Assembly (NCBI GenBank): GCA_964400875.1
Contig: CAYNWK010000212.1
Span: 1 to 6,719 of the forward strand
Direction: 5' to 3'
Source of the DNA: CAYNWK01 sp964400875
GTDB taxonomy: Bacteria; Chloroflexota; Anaerolineae; Anaerolineales; UBA4823
Length of the DNA stretch: 6,719 bases
Under the pieces are notes generated by a model. The model was given only the letters and a program-made list of their open reading frames with translations. It made no database searches and had not been told where the DNA came from. The translations under genes and the position numbers were made by a program. Shown here piece after piece: positions 1-6,676 of this stretch. Numbering within the stretch: the first letter of the stretch is position 1; every line of letters starts with the position of its first letter.

Positions 1-10
1 GGATTCCCTG

Positions 11-39
11 TTGCACGCACGAAGATTTTGCGCTAAACT
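11..39 (+). promoter_or_regulatory. Possible sigma70-type promoter upstream of the DUF429 gene
   Basis: A TTGCAC element at 11-16 is followed after exactly 17 bases by TAAACT at 34-39. This puts a start of transcription near 45-47, about 25 bases before the ATG at 72. The -35 element matches the consensus at only three of six positions and the -10 at four of six. The call therefore rests mainly on the ideal spacing and the position just upstream of the first gene of the + strand block. The window begins too close to this site to exclude an upstream gene reading into it. Confidence 0.3.
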
Positions 40-71
40 GGTAAGCAGTCGCCGTCCAAGACCAATCATCC

Positions 72-839
72 ATGTTCTTCTCGCATACCACCTTCATTGG
101 CATCGACCCCACCGCCGGAGAGCGCCCGTTCACCTACGCCGCGCTCGATCCGGACCTGCGGATCTTAGCCCTGGGTCAAGGCGACATGGCTGAAATCCTG
201 GCCTTCGTCGGCGGGCAGCGAGCCGCCGTCGTGGCGGTCAGCGCCCCGCGCCGGCCCAACCAGGGGGTGCTCAACCGGCCGGAGGTGCGCGAGAATCTCA
301 CCCCATCGCCCCGACCGGGACGCTGGACTAACTTCCGACTGGTCGAATACCAGCTGCGCCAGCACAACCTGTACATCCCCCAAACGCCGGCCGAGGTTGA
401 AGACTGCCCCAACTGGATGCAGCAGGGCTTCACCCTCTTCAAGCGCCTTGAGGCTTTCCAATACCGCACCTACCCAGATGATGACGCCGCTCACCAGTGC
501 ATGGAAGTCTACCCGCACGCCAGCTTCGCCGTGCTGCTGGAGCACACTCCCTTCCCCAAGCACTCCCTCGAAGGGCGTTTGCAGCGCCAGCTGGTGCTGT
601 TCGACAAGCACGTGGGTGTGCCCAATCCGATGCGCATCTTCGAGGAGATCACCCGCCACCGCTTGCTCCAGGGCATCCTGCCCCTGGATGACCTCTACCC
701 GGTCGAAGAGCTGGAAGCCCTTGTCTGCGCGTATACCGCCCGGACCGCCGCCTTAAACCCTGAGCAGGTCGCGCTGCTCGGCGACGAAGAAGAGGGCCAG
801 ATCGTTTTGCCCGCAGCGCAGCTCAAAACCCACTATTAG
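72..839 (+). CDS. DUF429 family protein (predicted RNase H-fold nuclease-like)
   Basis: This 255-residue protein resembles DUF429, a family with a predicted RNase H-like fold and no settled biochemical role. Visible family landmarks in order are GID at residues 10-12 near the N-terminus, an AVSAPRRP segment around 55-62 where many members have a D-A-P motif, MEVYPHA at 144-150, ELEALVCAYTA around 213-223, and a closing GDEEEGQIVLP at 237-247. Asp12 is kept, but the canonical Asp of the second motif is Ser57 and the C-terminal DAL-type Asp is Glu215. This may mark a subfamily or a change in metal binding. The length is normal for the family. The ATG at 72 is chosen because the GID strand follows directly; no clear Shine-Dalgarno sequence precedes it. 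The stop abuts the lipid kinase gene, suggesting one transcript. The family call is fairly sure; the function is unknown. Confidence 0.75.
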   Translation: MFFSHTTFIGIDPTAGERPFTYAALDPDLRILALGQGDMAEILAFVGGQRAAVVAVSAPRRPNQGVLNRPEVRENLTPSPRPGRWTNFRLVEYQLRQHNLYIPQTPAEVEDCPNWMQQGFTLFKRLEAFQYRTYPDDDAAHQCMEVYPHASFAVLLEHTPFPKHSLEGRLQRQLVLFDKHVGVPNPMRIFEEITRHRLLQGILPLDDLYPVEELEALVCAYTARTAALNPEQVALLGDEEEGQIVLPAAQLKTHY

Positions 840-845
840 GTGAAC

Positions 846-1763
846 ATGCCGCCCCACCACACCAAGCTGATCATCAATCCCAACGCCGATGTAGGCAACG
901 CCTGGCGGCGGGCCTCCGACCTGCGCCCCGTGGTCGAGGCGCACGGCGGCGCCGACTGGACGGGGACGGTTTACCCGACTCACGCCACCGAACTGGCTCA
1001 TCAGGCCGCCGAAGAGGGCTACGAGCGCATCATCGCCATCGGTGGTGATGGCACGGTGCACGAGGTGATCAACGGGTTGATGCAGGTCCCCGCCGGACGC
1101 CGCCCTAAGCTGGGCATCGTTCCTGTGGGCACTGGCAACGATTTCGCCCACAACGCTGGCATCGAGCGGCAACCGGAGCTGGCCATGCAGCGCGCCCTGA
1201 TCGGCTCGACCAAGGCGATCGACATCGCCCTGGTCGAAGACGGCCACGGCCGCCGCGAATACTGGGACAACACCCTGGGCATCGGTTTCGACGCCACCAT
1301 TAACCTGCGCTCGCGCACGATCCCGCTGCTGCGCGGTTTCCTGGTTTACCTGGTCGCAGTCTTCCAGACCATCCTGCTCAACCACGACGCCCCACGCATG
1401 TCGATCAAGACCGATCAAGCGGAATGGGAGCAAGAGCTATTGATGATCGTATTGTGCAATGGCCCGCGCGAGGGCGGCGCTTTTCTGGTCGCCCCGGAGG
1501 CGCGCATCGACGACGGCTGGCTGCACTATGCCTCAATTGAAAATGTCTCCCGCCCCATGATGATCCGCCTGGTGCCGGAGGTGATGCGCGGCACGCACGG
1601 GCGCTTCTCCGCCGTCTCGCTGGGCCGGTTCCGGGACTTATCCCTGCATGCTGACCGCCCATTGCACATTCACACTGACGGCGAAGTCTTCGCCGGTTTC
1701 GGCACCGACGTGCGCGAGTTGAAAGTCGAGATCCTCCCCGGCGCGGTCGAACTGCTCACCTGA
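846..1763 (+). CDS. Diacylglycerol kinase family lipid kinase (DAGK_cat / YegS-BmrU type)
   Basis: This is a soluble or membrane-associated lipid kinase expected to transfer phosphate from ATP to a diacylglycerol-like lipid, in membrane lipid turnover. Numbered from the ATG at 846 (305 residues), it shows a first strand ending in INPNA, the nucleotide-binding GGDGT at 66-70 followed by HEVINGL, a second glycine motif GTGNDFA at 95-101, the APEARIDDGWL segment around 216-226, and DGE at 278-280. The length is normal for the family. The usual NPxSG near the N-terminus is replaced by NPNADVG. A GTG at 840 directly after the upstream stop codon would add two residues. ATG 846 is preferred because AGGTGA at 838-843 could serve as ribosome binding site, although its spacing is short. 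It is likely co-transcribed with the DUF429 gene. The exact lipid substrate cannot be told from sequence. Confidence 0.88.
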   Translation: MPPHHTKLIINPNADVGNAWRRASDLRPVVEAHGGADWTGTVYPTHATELAHQAAEEGYERIIAIGGDGTVHEVINGLMQVPAGRRPKLGIVPVGTGNDFAHNAGIERQPELAMQRALIGSTKAIDIALVEDGHGRREYWDNTLGIGFDATINLRSRTIPLLRGFLVYLVAVFQTILLNHDAPRMSIKTDQAEWEQELLMIVLCNGPREGGAFLVAPEARIDDGWLHYASIENVSRPMMIRLVPEVMRGTHGRFSAVSLGRFRDLSLHADRPLHIHTDGEVFAGFGTDVRELKVEILPGAVELLT

Positions 1764-1829
1764 ACCTCCCGCAAGCCAACCCACCGTTCGCCTGCTTGAT
1801 CGGATTGAAACCGATGATTTCGAGTTCGC

Positions 1830-3497
1830 ATGCCTGATCTGATTAAAAGCCTTCACCAATACGATCTGGGGTTTTTGCGCATCGTTGCCCAGTTGTGGGG
1901 TGTGGACCTCGAAGGCGGCGATGTCCGCCAGGCTGCACCTGTCTTGGCGGCGGCGCTGCGCGATCCCGAGCTGGTCGCCGAGGTCATCGAAGCGCTGCCT
2001 TCCCAGGCCAGCGCCGCGCTGCAGGATCTGCTCAAGAATGACGGCCGCCTGACGTGGGTGCGCTTCGCCCGGCGCTACGGCGAGGTGCGCGAGATGGGCC
2101 CGGGACGGCGCGACCGCGAGAAACCCTACCAGCAGCCGGTCTCCCCCGCCGAGGCGCTGTGGTACCGTGCCCTGGTCGCCCGGTCTTTTTTCGATTCGCC
2201 CAGCGGCCCGGAGGAGTTCGCCTACATTCCAGACGATCTGATCCCCCACCTGCCGTTCAAAGCCCGGCCCGCCGTCCGCCCTTTGGGCCGCGCCGCCTCC
2301 GCCGCCGAAGTCGCCCGACCACTGCTGGTTGATGACCGCATCCTCGACCACGCCTGCACCCTGCTCGCCGCACTGCGGATTGACCAGCCTGAGGAAATCT
2401 ATGCCCCGCAAGGATACTTTTTTGCCGAAGGCGCAGCAGGGATCGAACCGTTCCCGCTTTCCACCCAGGCGCTGAAAGCGCTGCTCGCCGCCGCCGGCTT
2501 GCTGACCGAGGCGGGCGCACCGGAATCCGAGCCAGCCCGCCGCTTTCTGGAAGCCGATCGGGGGGAAGCCCTGGCCATGCTGGCGCGCGCCTGGCTGGAA
2601 AGCCCAGACTTCGATGAGTTGAACCTCGTTCCGGGCCTGCTGCTGGAGGGCGAATGGGAGCACGAACCGCTGCGGGCGCGCCGGGCCGTGCTGCGCTTCC
2701 TGGCATCGATCCCCAGGGGTAAATGGTGGCGGCTGAACGGTTTCGTTCAAGCGGTCCATACACTGGAACCCGATTTCCAGCGCCCCGCCGGAGATTATGA
2801 TTCCTGGTTCATCCGATCGGAGGAGACCGGCGAATACCTGCGCGGCTTTGAAAACTGGGAGGCGGTGGACGGCGCGCTGCTCCGCTATGTGATCGCTGGA
2901 CCGATGCACTGGCTGGGCCTGATCGACCTGGCTGGCCCGGCGGGGACCGGCGCGGTCGCCGCTTTCCGCACTTCGCGCTGGTGGGGTGATCTGATCGAAG
3001 GGCGCGCCCCGCCGGCAGCTCCCGAGGGTGATCGTCCAGTCGTGGCGCGTTCCGATGCCCGACTGAGCGTTCCGCGGCTGGCCCCCCGCGCTGCCCACTA
3101 CCAGATCGCCCGGTTCGGTCGCTGGGAAAAACCCGAAGCCGAGACGTATACCTATACCCTCACCCCCGCCTCCCTGGCGCGCGCTCGGGATGCCGGGCTG
3201 CTGCCTGGGCATCTGCTCGGTCTGCTGGGGCATTACGCCCAGGCGGTGCCCCCCTCCCTGGTCAAAGCGCTGGAGAACTGGTCCGAGAAAGGCGTCCAGG
3301 CTAAGGTGGGCGAACTGCTCGTCCTGCGAGTCAGCTCGCCGCAGATCTTGCAGGATCTGCGCGCCACGCGCGCCGCCCGCTTCCTCGGCGACCCGCTCGG
3401 TCCCACCGCAGTTATCGTCAAACCCGGGGCCTGGAACAAAGTGTTAGCCGCCCTGGCCGAGATGGGTTATTTGGGGGAAGGGGAAGGCCTTTCCTGA
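1830..3497 (+). CDS. Stand-alone Helicase_C_3 / XPB N-terminal-like domain protein, no helicase motor
   Basis: This 555-residue protein has no Walker A, DEAD-box or other helicase motif. Its C-terminal third (about 424-550) has the pattern of the helicase XPB/Ssl2 N-terminal-like domain (Helicase_C_3): an RFGRWE segment, then YTLTPASLARARDAGL (442-457), a helical LLGLLGHYAQ stretch, PPSLVKALENW (474-484), a LLVLRVSSPQIL strand-helix (496-507), and a final strand-helix VIVKPGAWNKVLAALAEMGY (528-547). The first 140 residues are helical and Leu/Ala-rich, possibly winged-helix-like, ending in AYIPDDL. The middle is Trp-rich. There is no signal peptide or membrane segment, so it should be cytoplasmic. 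A DNA-associated role is inferred only from the domain family. The ATG at 1830 has a weak CGAG upstream; the gap of 66 bases to the lipid kinase leaves open whether it has its own promoter. The domain call is moderately sure; the function is unknown. Confidence 0.65.
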   Translation: MPDLIKSLHQYDLGFLRIVAQLWGVDLEGGDVRQAAPVLAAALRDPELVAEVIEALPSQASAALQDLLKNDGRLTWVRFARRYGEVREMGPGRRDREKPYQQPVSPAEALWYRALVARSFFDSPSGPEEFAYIPDDLIPHLPFKARPAVRPLGRAASAAEVARPLLVDDRILDHACTLLAALRIDQPEEIYAPQGYFFAEGAAGIEPFPLSTQALKALLAAAGLLTEAGAPESEPARRFLEADRGEALAMLARAWLESPDFDELNLVPGLLLEGEWEHEPLRARRAVLRFLASIPRGKWWRLNGFVQAVHTLEPDFQRPAGDYDSWFIRSEETGEYLRGFENWEAVDGALLRYVIAGPMHWLGLIDLAGPAGTGAVAAFRTSRWWGDLIEGRAPPAAPEGDRPVVARSDARLSVPRLAPRAAHYQIARFGRWEKPEAETYTYTLTPASLARARDAGLLPGHLLGLLGHYAQAVPPSLVKALENWSEKGVQAKVGELLVLRVSSPQILQDLRATRAARFLGDPLGPTAVIVKPGAWNKVLAALAEMGYLGEGEGLS

Positions 3498-3498
3498 G

Positions 3499-3504
3499 TA
3501 TAAT
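3499..3504 (+). promoter_or_regulatory. Perfect -10 hexamer (TATAAT) upstream of the dehydrogenase-HAD pair
   Basis: TATAAT lies one base after the TGA stop of the preceding gene, in the only gap before the dehydrogenase. Transcription would start near 3511, giving a leader of roughly 77 bases that contains the TATCCCA repeats. No good -35 element stands 16-18 bases upstream: the region reads GGAAGG there, and TTGGGG at 3471-3476 is 22 bases away. The promoter would therefore need an activator or a non-standard -35. In GC-rich surroundings a perfect -10 in an intergenic gap is suggestive but not proof. Confidence 0.4.
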
Positions 3505-3537
3505 CAAGGCGACGCCTGGCCCCTGCGAGACGTTGGT

Positions 3538-3587
3538 TATCCCAAATTTATCCCACAATATCCCACGTTTATCCCACATTTTCCAAC
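3538..3587 (+). repeat. Helically spaced TATCCCA(C) direct repeats abutting the dehydrogenase start codon
   Basis: TATCCCA occurs exactly at 3538, 3549, 3559 and 3570. The last three copies extend to TATCCCAC. A degenerate fifth copy, TTTCCAAC (6 of 8 matches), begins at 3580 and ends on the base before the ATG. The start-to-start distances are 11, 10, 11 and 10 bases, close to one helical turn. The spacers are A/T-rich, and from 3537 to 3587 the + strand contains a single G, so an RNA leader made from it would be nearly unstructured and has no Shine-Dalgarno sequence. Candidates are a cooperative protein-binding operator array, an initiation-enhancing leader, or a neutral short-unit expansion. 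Confidence 0.75.
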
Positions 3588-4607
3588 ATGAGCAAACAAA
3601 TTCAAGTCCTGATCACCTTACCTTTCTCCGACGACCTCATCGATCAGCTCAGCAGCCTCTCGCCGCGCCTGAACGTCAACGTGTTCAAAGCCCAGCAGCC
3701 TGAGGATATCCCAGAGGATGTCTGGAAGCAAACCGAGGTGCTCTATACGAACGTAGTGCTCCCGACTGCAGAGCAGGCGCCTAATTTACGCTGGATTCAG
3801 TTCCATTGGGCCGGCGTTGACCACGCCATTGACCACCCCATCTTGAGCAAACCCGACCTGACGGCGACCACCCTCAGCGGAGCCGCCGCGCCGCAGATGG
3901 CCGAATACGCCCTCACTATGCTGCTGGCGTTGGGCCATCACCTGCCCGCCTTGATGGATCACAAAAACCGCAAAGACTGGCCCAAAGACCGCTGGCAGCG
4001 CTTCAGCCCGCAAGAGCTCAACGCCAGCACGGTCGGCATCGTCGGCTACGGCAGCATCGGACGCCAGATCGCCCGCCTGCTGCACGATTTTGACGCCACC
4101 ATCCTGGCGACCAAGCGCGACGCCATGCATCCGGAGGACAGCGGCTATATTCCCAAGGGACAGGGCGACCCGACCGGGGAGCTAGTGCGCCGGCTCTACC
4201 CGCCGCAGGCGTTGCATTCCATGCTCAAAGAATGCGATTACGTGGTGGTAACCGTCCCGTTGACCCCAAAGACCCGCGGCCTGATCGACGCCCAGATGTT
4301 AGCTGCCCTGCATCCCGGGGCGTATCTGCTGGATATGTCGCGCGGCGGGATCGTCGATCAGCAGGCCCTGATCGAGGCGCTGCGCGAGCGCAGGCTGGCC
4401 GGCGCCGCCCTGGATGTCTTTCCGGAAGAGCCGCTGCCGGACGATAGCCCGCTGTGGGAATTGTCCAACGTGATCGTCACCCCGCATATTTCCGGCAACA
4501 CGCCGGAATACGACGAGCGCGCCGTCGCCATGTTCAGCGAGAACCTGCACCGCTACCTTGCCGGACTGCCGCTCTACAACCAGGTAGACCCCCAACGGGG
4601 CTATTGA
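3588..4607 (+). CDS. D-isomer-specific 2-hydroxyacid dehydrogenase family protein
   Basis: This 339-residue cytoplasmic oxidoreductase is expected to interconvert a D-2-hydroxyacid and a 2-oxoacid with a nicotinamide cofactor. The Rossmann motif GYGSIG is at 153-158. The catalytic residues are Arg252 in SRGGIVD, Glu281 in FPEEP and His300 in TPHISG. The substrate-domain landmark AEYALTMLLAL is at 105-115. The strand after the glycine loop ends in ATKRD (174-178) instead of the usual acidic residue, which by analogy with GhrA-type enzymes points to NADP(H). Between that strand and DYVVVTVPLT there are roughly 10-15 extra residues (about 180-205). There is no ACT domain, so it is not a full-length regulated SerA. 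The ATG at 3588 fits the family N-terminus but has no Shine-Dalgarno sequence; repeats fill the leader. It shares one base with the HAD gene start. Family certain, substrate unknown; glyoxylate/hydroxypyruvate reductase-like activity is one possibility. Confidence 0.92.
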   Translation: MSKQIQVLITLPFSDDLIDQLSSLSPRLNVNVFKAQQPEDIPEDVWKQTEVLYTNVVLPTAEQAPNLRWIQFHWAGVDHAIDHPILSKPDLTATTLSGAAAPQMAEYALTMLLALGHHLPALMDHKNRKDWPKDRWQRFSPQELNASTVGIVGYGSIGRQIARLLHDFDATILATKRDAMHPEDSGYIPKGQGDPTGELVRRLYPPQALHSMLKECDYVVVTVPLTPKTRGLIDAQMLAALHPGAYLLDMSRGGIVDQQALIEALRERRLAGAALDVFPEEPLPDDSPLWELSNVIVTPHISGNTPEYDERAVAMFSENLHRYLAGLPLYNQVDPQRGY

Positions 4608-5359
4608 TGCCCGTTTTCGACGCGCTGGTTTTCGATGGCGGGGGGACGCTTTACCATTTCGAGGGAGATTGGCCTGCAGTATACCGGCAGGCCAACGCAG
4701 AACTGGCTGCCTCTTTGCGGGCCTCCGGCCTGGAGCTGGACGAAAACTCCTTCCTGGAGCAGTTCAGCGCCCGGCTGGAAGCCTACCACGCCGAGCGGGA
4801 TTCCGAGTTCATCGAGTACACCACGGCCTACGTGCTGCACACGCTGCTCGCCGATCACGGCTACCCCGACGTTCCTGATGAGGTCATCGAGTCGAGTTTA
4901 AAAGCGATGTACCGGGTCTCGCAGGATCACTGGCACGCCGAGGGGGATGCCGCGCCGACGCTGGAGGCCTTGCGCGCAAGCGGCTATCGCCTGGGCCTGC
5001 TCTCGAACGCCGCCGACGATGCCGATGTCCAGTCCCTGGTGGACAAATCCAGGCTCAGGTCTTTCTTCGATCGAGTGCTCACCTCCGCCGAAGCCGGCAT
5101 CCGCAAACCGCACCCGCACATCTTCAGGAAGATGTTGGCGGTATGGGATTTTCCGCCCGACCGCGTCGCCATGATCGGCGACACGCTCGGCGCCGATATC
5201 CTGGGGGCCCAAAATGTCGGCATGTTCGCCATCTGGATCACTCGCCGCGCCGACACAGCCGCCAACCGCGCCCACGCCGATACCATCAACCCCGACGCGT
5301 CGATTGGAACGCTCAGCGAACTGCCCTCCCTGCTCACCGACCTGGCGAACGCGGATTAA
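4607..5359 (+). CDS. HAD superfamily hydrolase (subfamily IA-like) with altered motif I
   Basis: This 250-residue protein has the four HAD motifs: motif I VFDGGGTL with nucleophile Asp10, motif II LLSNA with Ser133, motif III with Lys167 in GIRKPHP, and motif IV GDTLGAD with Asp192 and Asp197. A helical cap (about 20-110) sits between motifs I and II as in type C1 enzymes. The second motif I Asp, the general acid/base in phosphatases, is Gly12. Phosphonatases and 2-haloacid dehalogenases also have a non-Asp residue there, so an ordinary phosphatase role is uncertain. The start is ATG 4607, whose A is the last base of the upstream TGA; GGGG at 4597-4600 may act as a weak ribosome binding site. 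An in-frame ATG at 4454 lies inside the dehydrogenase and is not used, because residues before 4607 show no HAD similarity. The gene ends before the bidirectional terminator. The substrate is not readable. Confidence 0.88.
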   Translation: MPVFDALVFDGGGTLYHFEGDWPAVYRQANAELAASLRASGLELDENSFLEQFSARLEAYHAERDSEFIEYTTAYVLHTLLADHGYPDVPDEVIESSLKAMYRVSQDHWHAEGDAAPTLEALRASGYRLGLLSNAADDADVQSLVDKSRLRSFFDRVLTSAEAGIRKPHPHIFRKMLAVWDFPPDRVAMIGDTLGADILGAQNVGMFAIWITRRADTAANRAHADTINPDASIGTLSELPSLLTDLANAD

Positions 5360-5393
5360 CCCGATCCCGCTCAACGATATCACCCGCCCAAAT

Positions 5394-5428
5394 AAAAAAT
5401 CGCCTGGAAAATCCAGGCGATTTCGTTT
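5394..5428. terminator. Bidirectional intrinsic terminator between convergent genes
   Basis: A perfect 12-base-pair stem joins 5397-5408 (AAATCGCCTGGA) to 5412-5423 (TCCAGGCGATTT) with a three-base AAA loop. An A run at 5394-5399 on the left becomes a U tract for - strand transcripts, and TTTCGTTT at 5421-5428 supplies U-rich sequence for + strand transcripts. It lies 35 bases past the HAD stop and 55 bases past the protease stop, so it can end both convergent transcripts. The U tract is better on the - strand side. Confidence 0.9.
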
Positions 5429-5482
5429 ACTGCCACTCAGCAACAAGTTGGGCCGACTTATAGATCGTCAATCCTGCAATCC

Positions 5483-6649
5483 CTATAAACTATCCGGACG
5501 GGCTTCCAGGGTCACGTTGACTGGCATGCTTTGCCCATCCCGCAGGATGGTCAGCTCCACTTGTTGCCCGGGCCGGGTTTCCAGGGCGATGTAATACAGC
5601 AGATCGTCGAAGGTGTTCACCGGCTGTCCGTCGATGGCCGTGACCACGTCGCCGCCGACCGATACCTGGCGACCGTCCACCGTGTCGAGTTCGTCCGCGC
5701 CGCGTAGATTAGCCTTTTCAGCCGGGCCGCCAGCTGTGATCTCTCCAAGGTAAGCCCCGCGCTCCACCGGCAGGTTCATGGCATGCACCAGGGTCGGCGA
5801 GACCGTGTTGCCGCGCACCCCCAGCCAGGACCATTCGTAGCGGCCCTGCTCGATCAACGCGGGGACAACGCGCTCGATGATGCTAACCGGAATGGCGAAG
5901 CCTACACCTGAGTTGCTGCGGCTGGTGCCGCCGGTCTCGATCTGGGCGTTGACCCCGATCACCTCGCCGCGTAGGTTGAGCAGCGGGCCGCCGGAGTTGC
6001 CCGGGTTGATCGCCGCGTCCGTCTGGATCGATTGAGGGATGGAGAACTGCGACAGCGCCGGGATGGTGCGCCCCAGCGCACTGATAATGCCGCGCGTCAC
6101 GGTCCCTTCGAGCCCGAAGGGGTTGCCGATGGCGATCACCGTTTGCCCGACCTCCAGCTCATCCATGTTCCCCAGCGTCAGGGGCTGGACGCCTTCCGGC
6201 AGCTCTTCCACTTTCACCACCGCCAGATCGCTGTCCAGGTCAGCGCCGATTACATCGGCCGCGCGGATCAACCCGTCGGCAAAGGTGACTTCTAGCTGGT
6301 CAGCGCCTTGCACGACGTGCGCGTTGGTGACGATATACCCATCGGCATCGTACACAAAACCGGAGCCCTCTCCCAGGCCGATGACCTGGTCGCCTTGCTG
6401 CCCGTAGGTGGTGATGTTGACCACCGCGGGGTTAGCTCGGGCGTACATACTGACCAGCAGCTCCTGCTCGGACTGCACGTCCGGCGGTAAGGATAATGTC
6501 TGCGGCGGCTGGGTGACGACCACCGTCTGCACAGGACCCTGCAAGGCAGGCGCCTGTACGCCGGGCGTCAACGCCTGGCAGGCCAGCGCCAGGGCCGGGA
6601 CGATCAGCGCAAACCACAATAACGCACGATTCTTTAATTTAAAATGCAT
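5483..6649 (-). CDS. HtrA/DegP-like S1C serine protease, PDZ domain, predicted lipoprotein
   Basis: This 388-residue protease is predicted to act outside the cytoplasmic membrane in protein quality control. The N-terminus has basic residues (K4, K6, R8), a hydrophobic stretch to residue 22 and ALAC ending at Cys24, which fits a relaxed lipobox. A Pro/Gln/Val/Thr-rich linker follows (25-58). The trypsin-like domain (about 60-265) has His111 in TNAHVV, Asp141 in DSDLAVV and Ser219 in NPGNSGGP. One PDZ domain covers about 275-384, with extra residues before GGDVVTAIDGQPV. The length suits a one-PDZ member. The ATG (complement 6647-6649) is preceded by GGAG (complement 6657-6660) at seven bases, a good ribosome binding site. 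It is convergent with the HAD gene and shares its terminator. Its promoter was not convincingly found in the 70 bases upstream. The family is certain; if Cys24 is not lipidated, the N-terminus would act as a membrane anchor. Confidence 0.95.
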   Translation of the reverse strand: MHFKLKNRALLWFALIVPALALACQALTPGVQAPALQGPVQTVVVTQPPQTLSLPPDVQSEQELLVSMYARANPAVVNITTYGQQGDQVIGLGEGSGFVYDADGYIVTNAHVVQGADQLEVTFADGLIRAADVIGADLDSDLAVVKVEELPEGVQPLTLGNMDELEVGQTVIAIGNPFGLEGTVTRGIISALGRTIPALSQFSIPQSIQTDAAINPGNSGGPLLNLRGEVIGVNAQIETGGTSRSNSGVGFAIPVSIIERVVPALIEQGRYEWSWLGVRGNTVSPTLVHAMNLPVERGAYLGEITAGGPAEKANLRGADELDTVDGRQVSVGGDVVTAIDGQPVNTFDDLLYYIALETRPGQQVELTILRDGQSMPVNVTLEARPDSL

Positions 6650-6656
6650 TTGATAA

Positions 6657-6660
6657 CTCC
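6657..6660 (-). promoter_or_regulatory. Ribosome binding site of the HtrA-like protease gene
   Basis: GGAG on the - strand stands seven bases before the ATG. It is the clearest Shine-Dalgarno sequence in the window and fixes the protease start, which also gives a sensible signal peptide. Confidence 0.75.
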
Positions 6661-6661
6661 A

Positions 6662-6676
6662 GTTCTATTCGAGAAC
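6662..6676 (-). promoter_or_regulatory. Small inverted repeat next to the HtrA ribosome binding site
   Basis: On the - strand GTTCT-CGAAT-AGAAC forms a five-base-pair perfect inverted repeat with a five-base loop, ending one base before the GGAG ribosome binding site. It could be a small leader hairpin or a half-turn operator. With only five pairs it may equally be chance, and it does not match the CIRCE or LexA consensus. Confidence 0.2.

Noticed and set aside
1799..1815. ATCGG-ATTGAAA-CCGAT inverted repeat, including ATTGAAAC, which resembles the end of many CRISPR repeats.
   Set aside because: It occurs once, with no second copy or spacer pattern nearby, and the five-base-pair stem has no U tract. 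It is neither a CRISPR unit nor a credible terminator.
1638..3233. A 531-codon open frame on the - strand opposite the XPB-like gene, and similar long antisense frames at 165-659, 753-1433 and 4898-5446.
   Set aside because: Each shares codon boundaries with the sense gene, where antisense stops arise only from TTA, CTA or TCA codons, which are rare in GC-rich genes. The translations are Gly/Arg/Gln-rich with no family pattern, while the + strand proteins are recognisable.
4454..4606. An in-frame ATG at 4454 that would extend the HAD protein by 51 residues into the dehydrogenase gene.
   Set aside because: The extension is Arg-rich, shows no HAD similarity and overlaps conserved catalytic residues of the dehydrogenase. 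ATG 4607 starts right before the first HAD strand.
3588..5359. Serine biosynthesis operon (serA plus serB).
   Set aside because: The dehydrogenase lacks the C-terminal regulatory domain and has an NADP(H)-like loop, and the HAD protein lacks the phosphatase acid/base Asp. The assignment would be over-specific.
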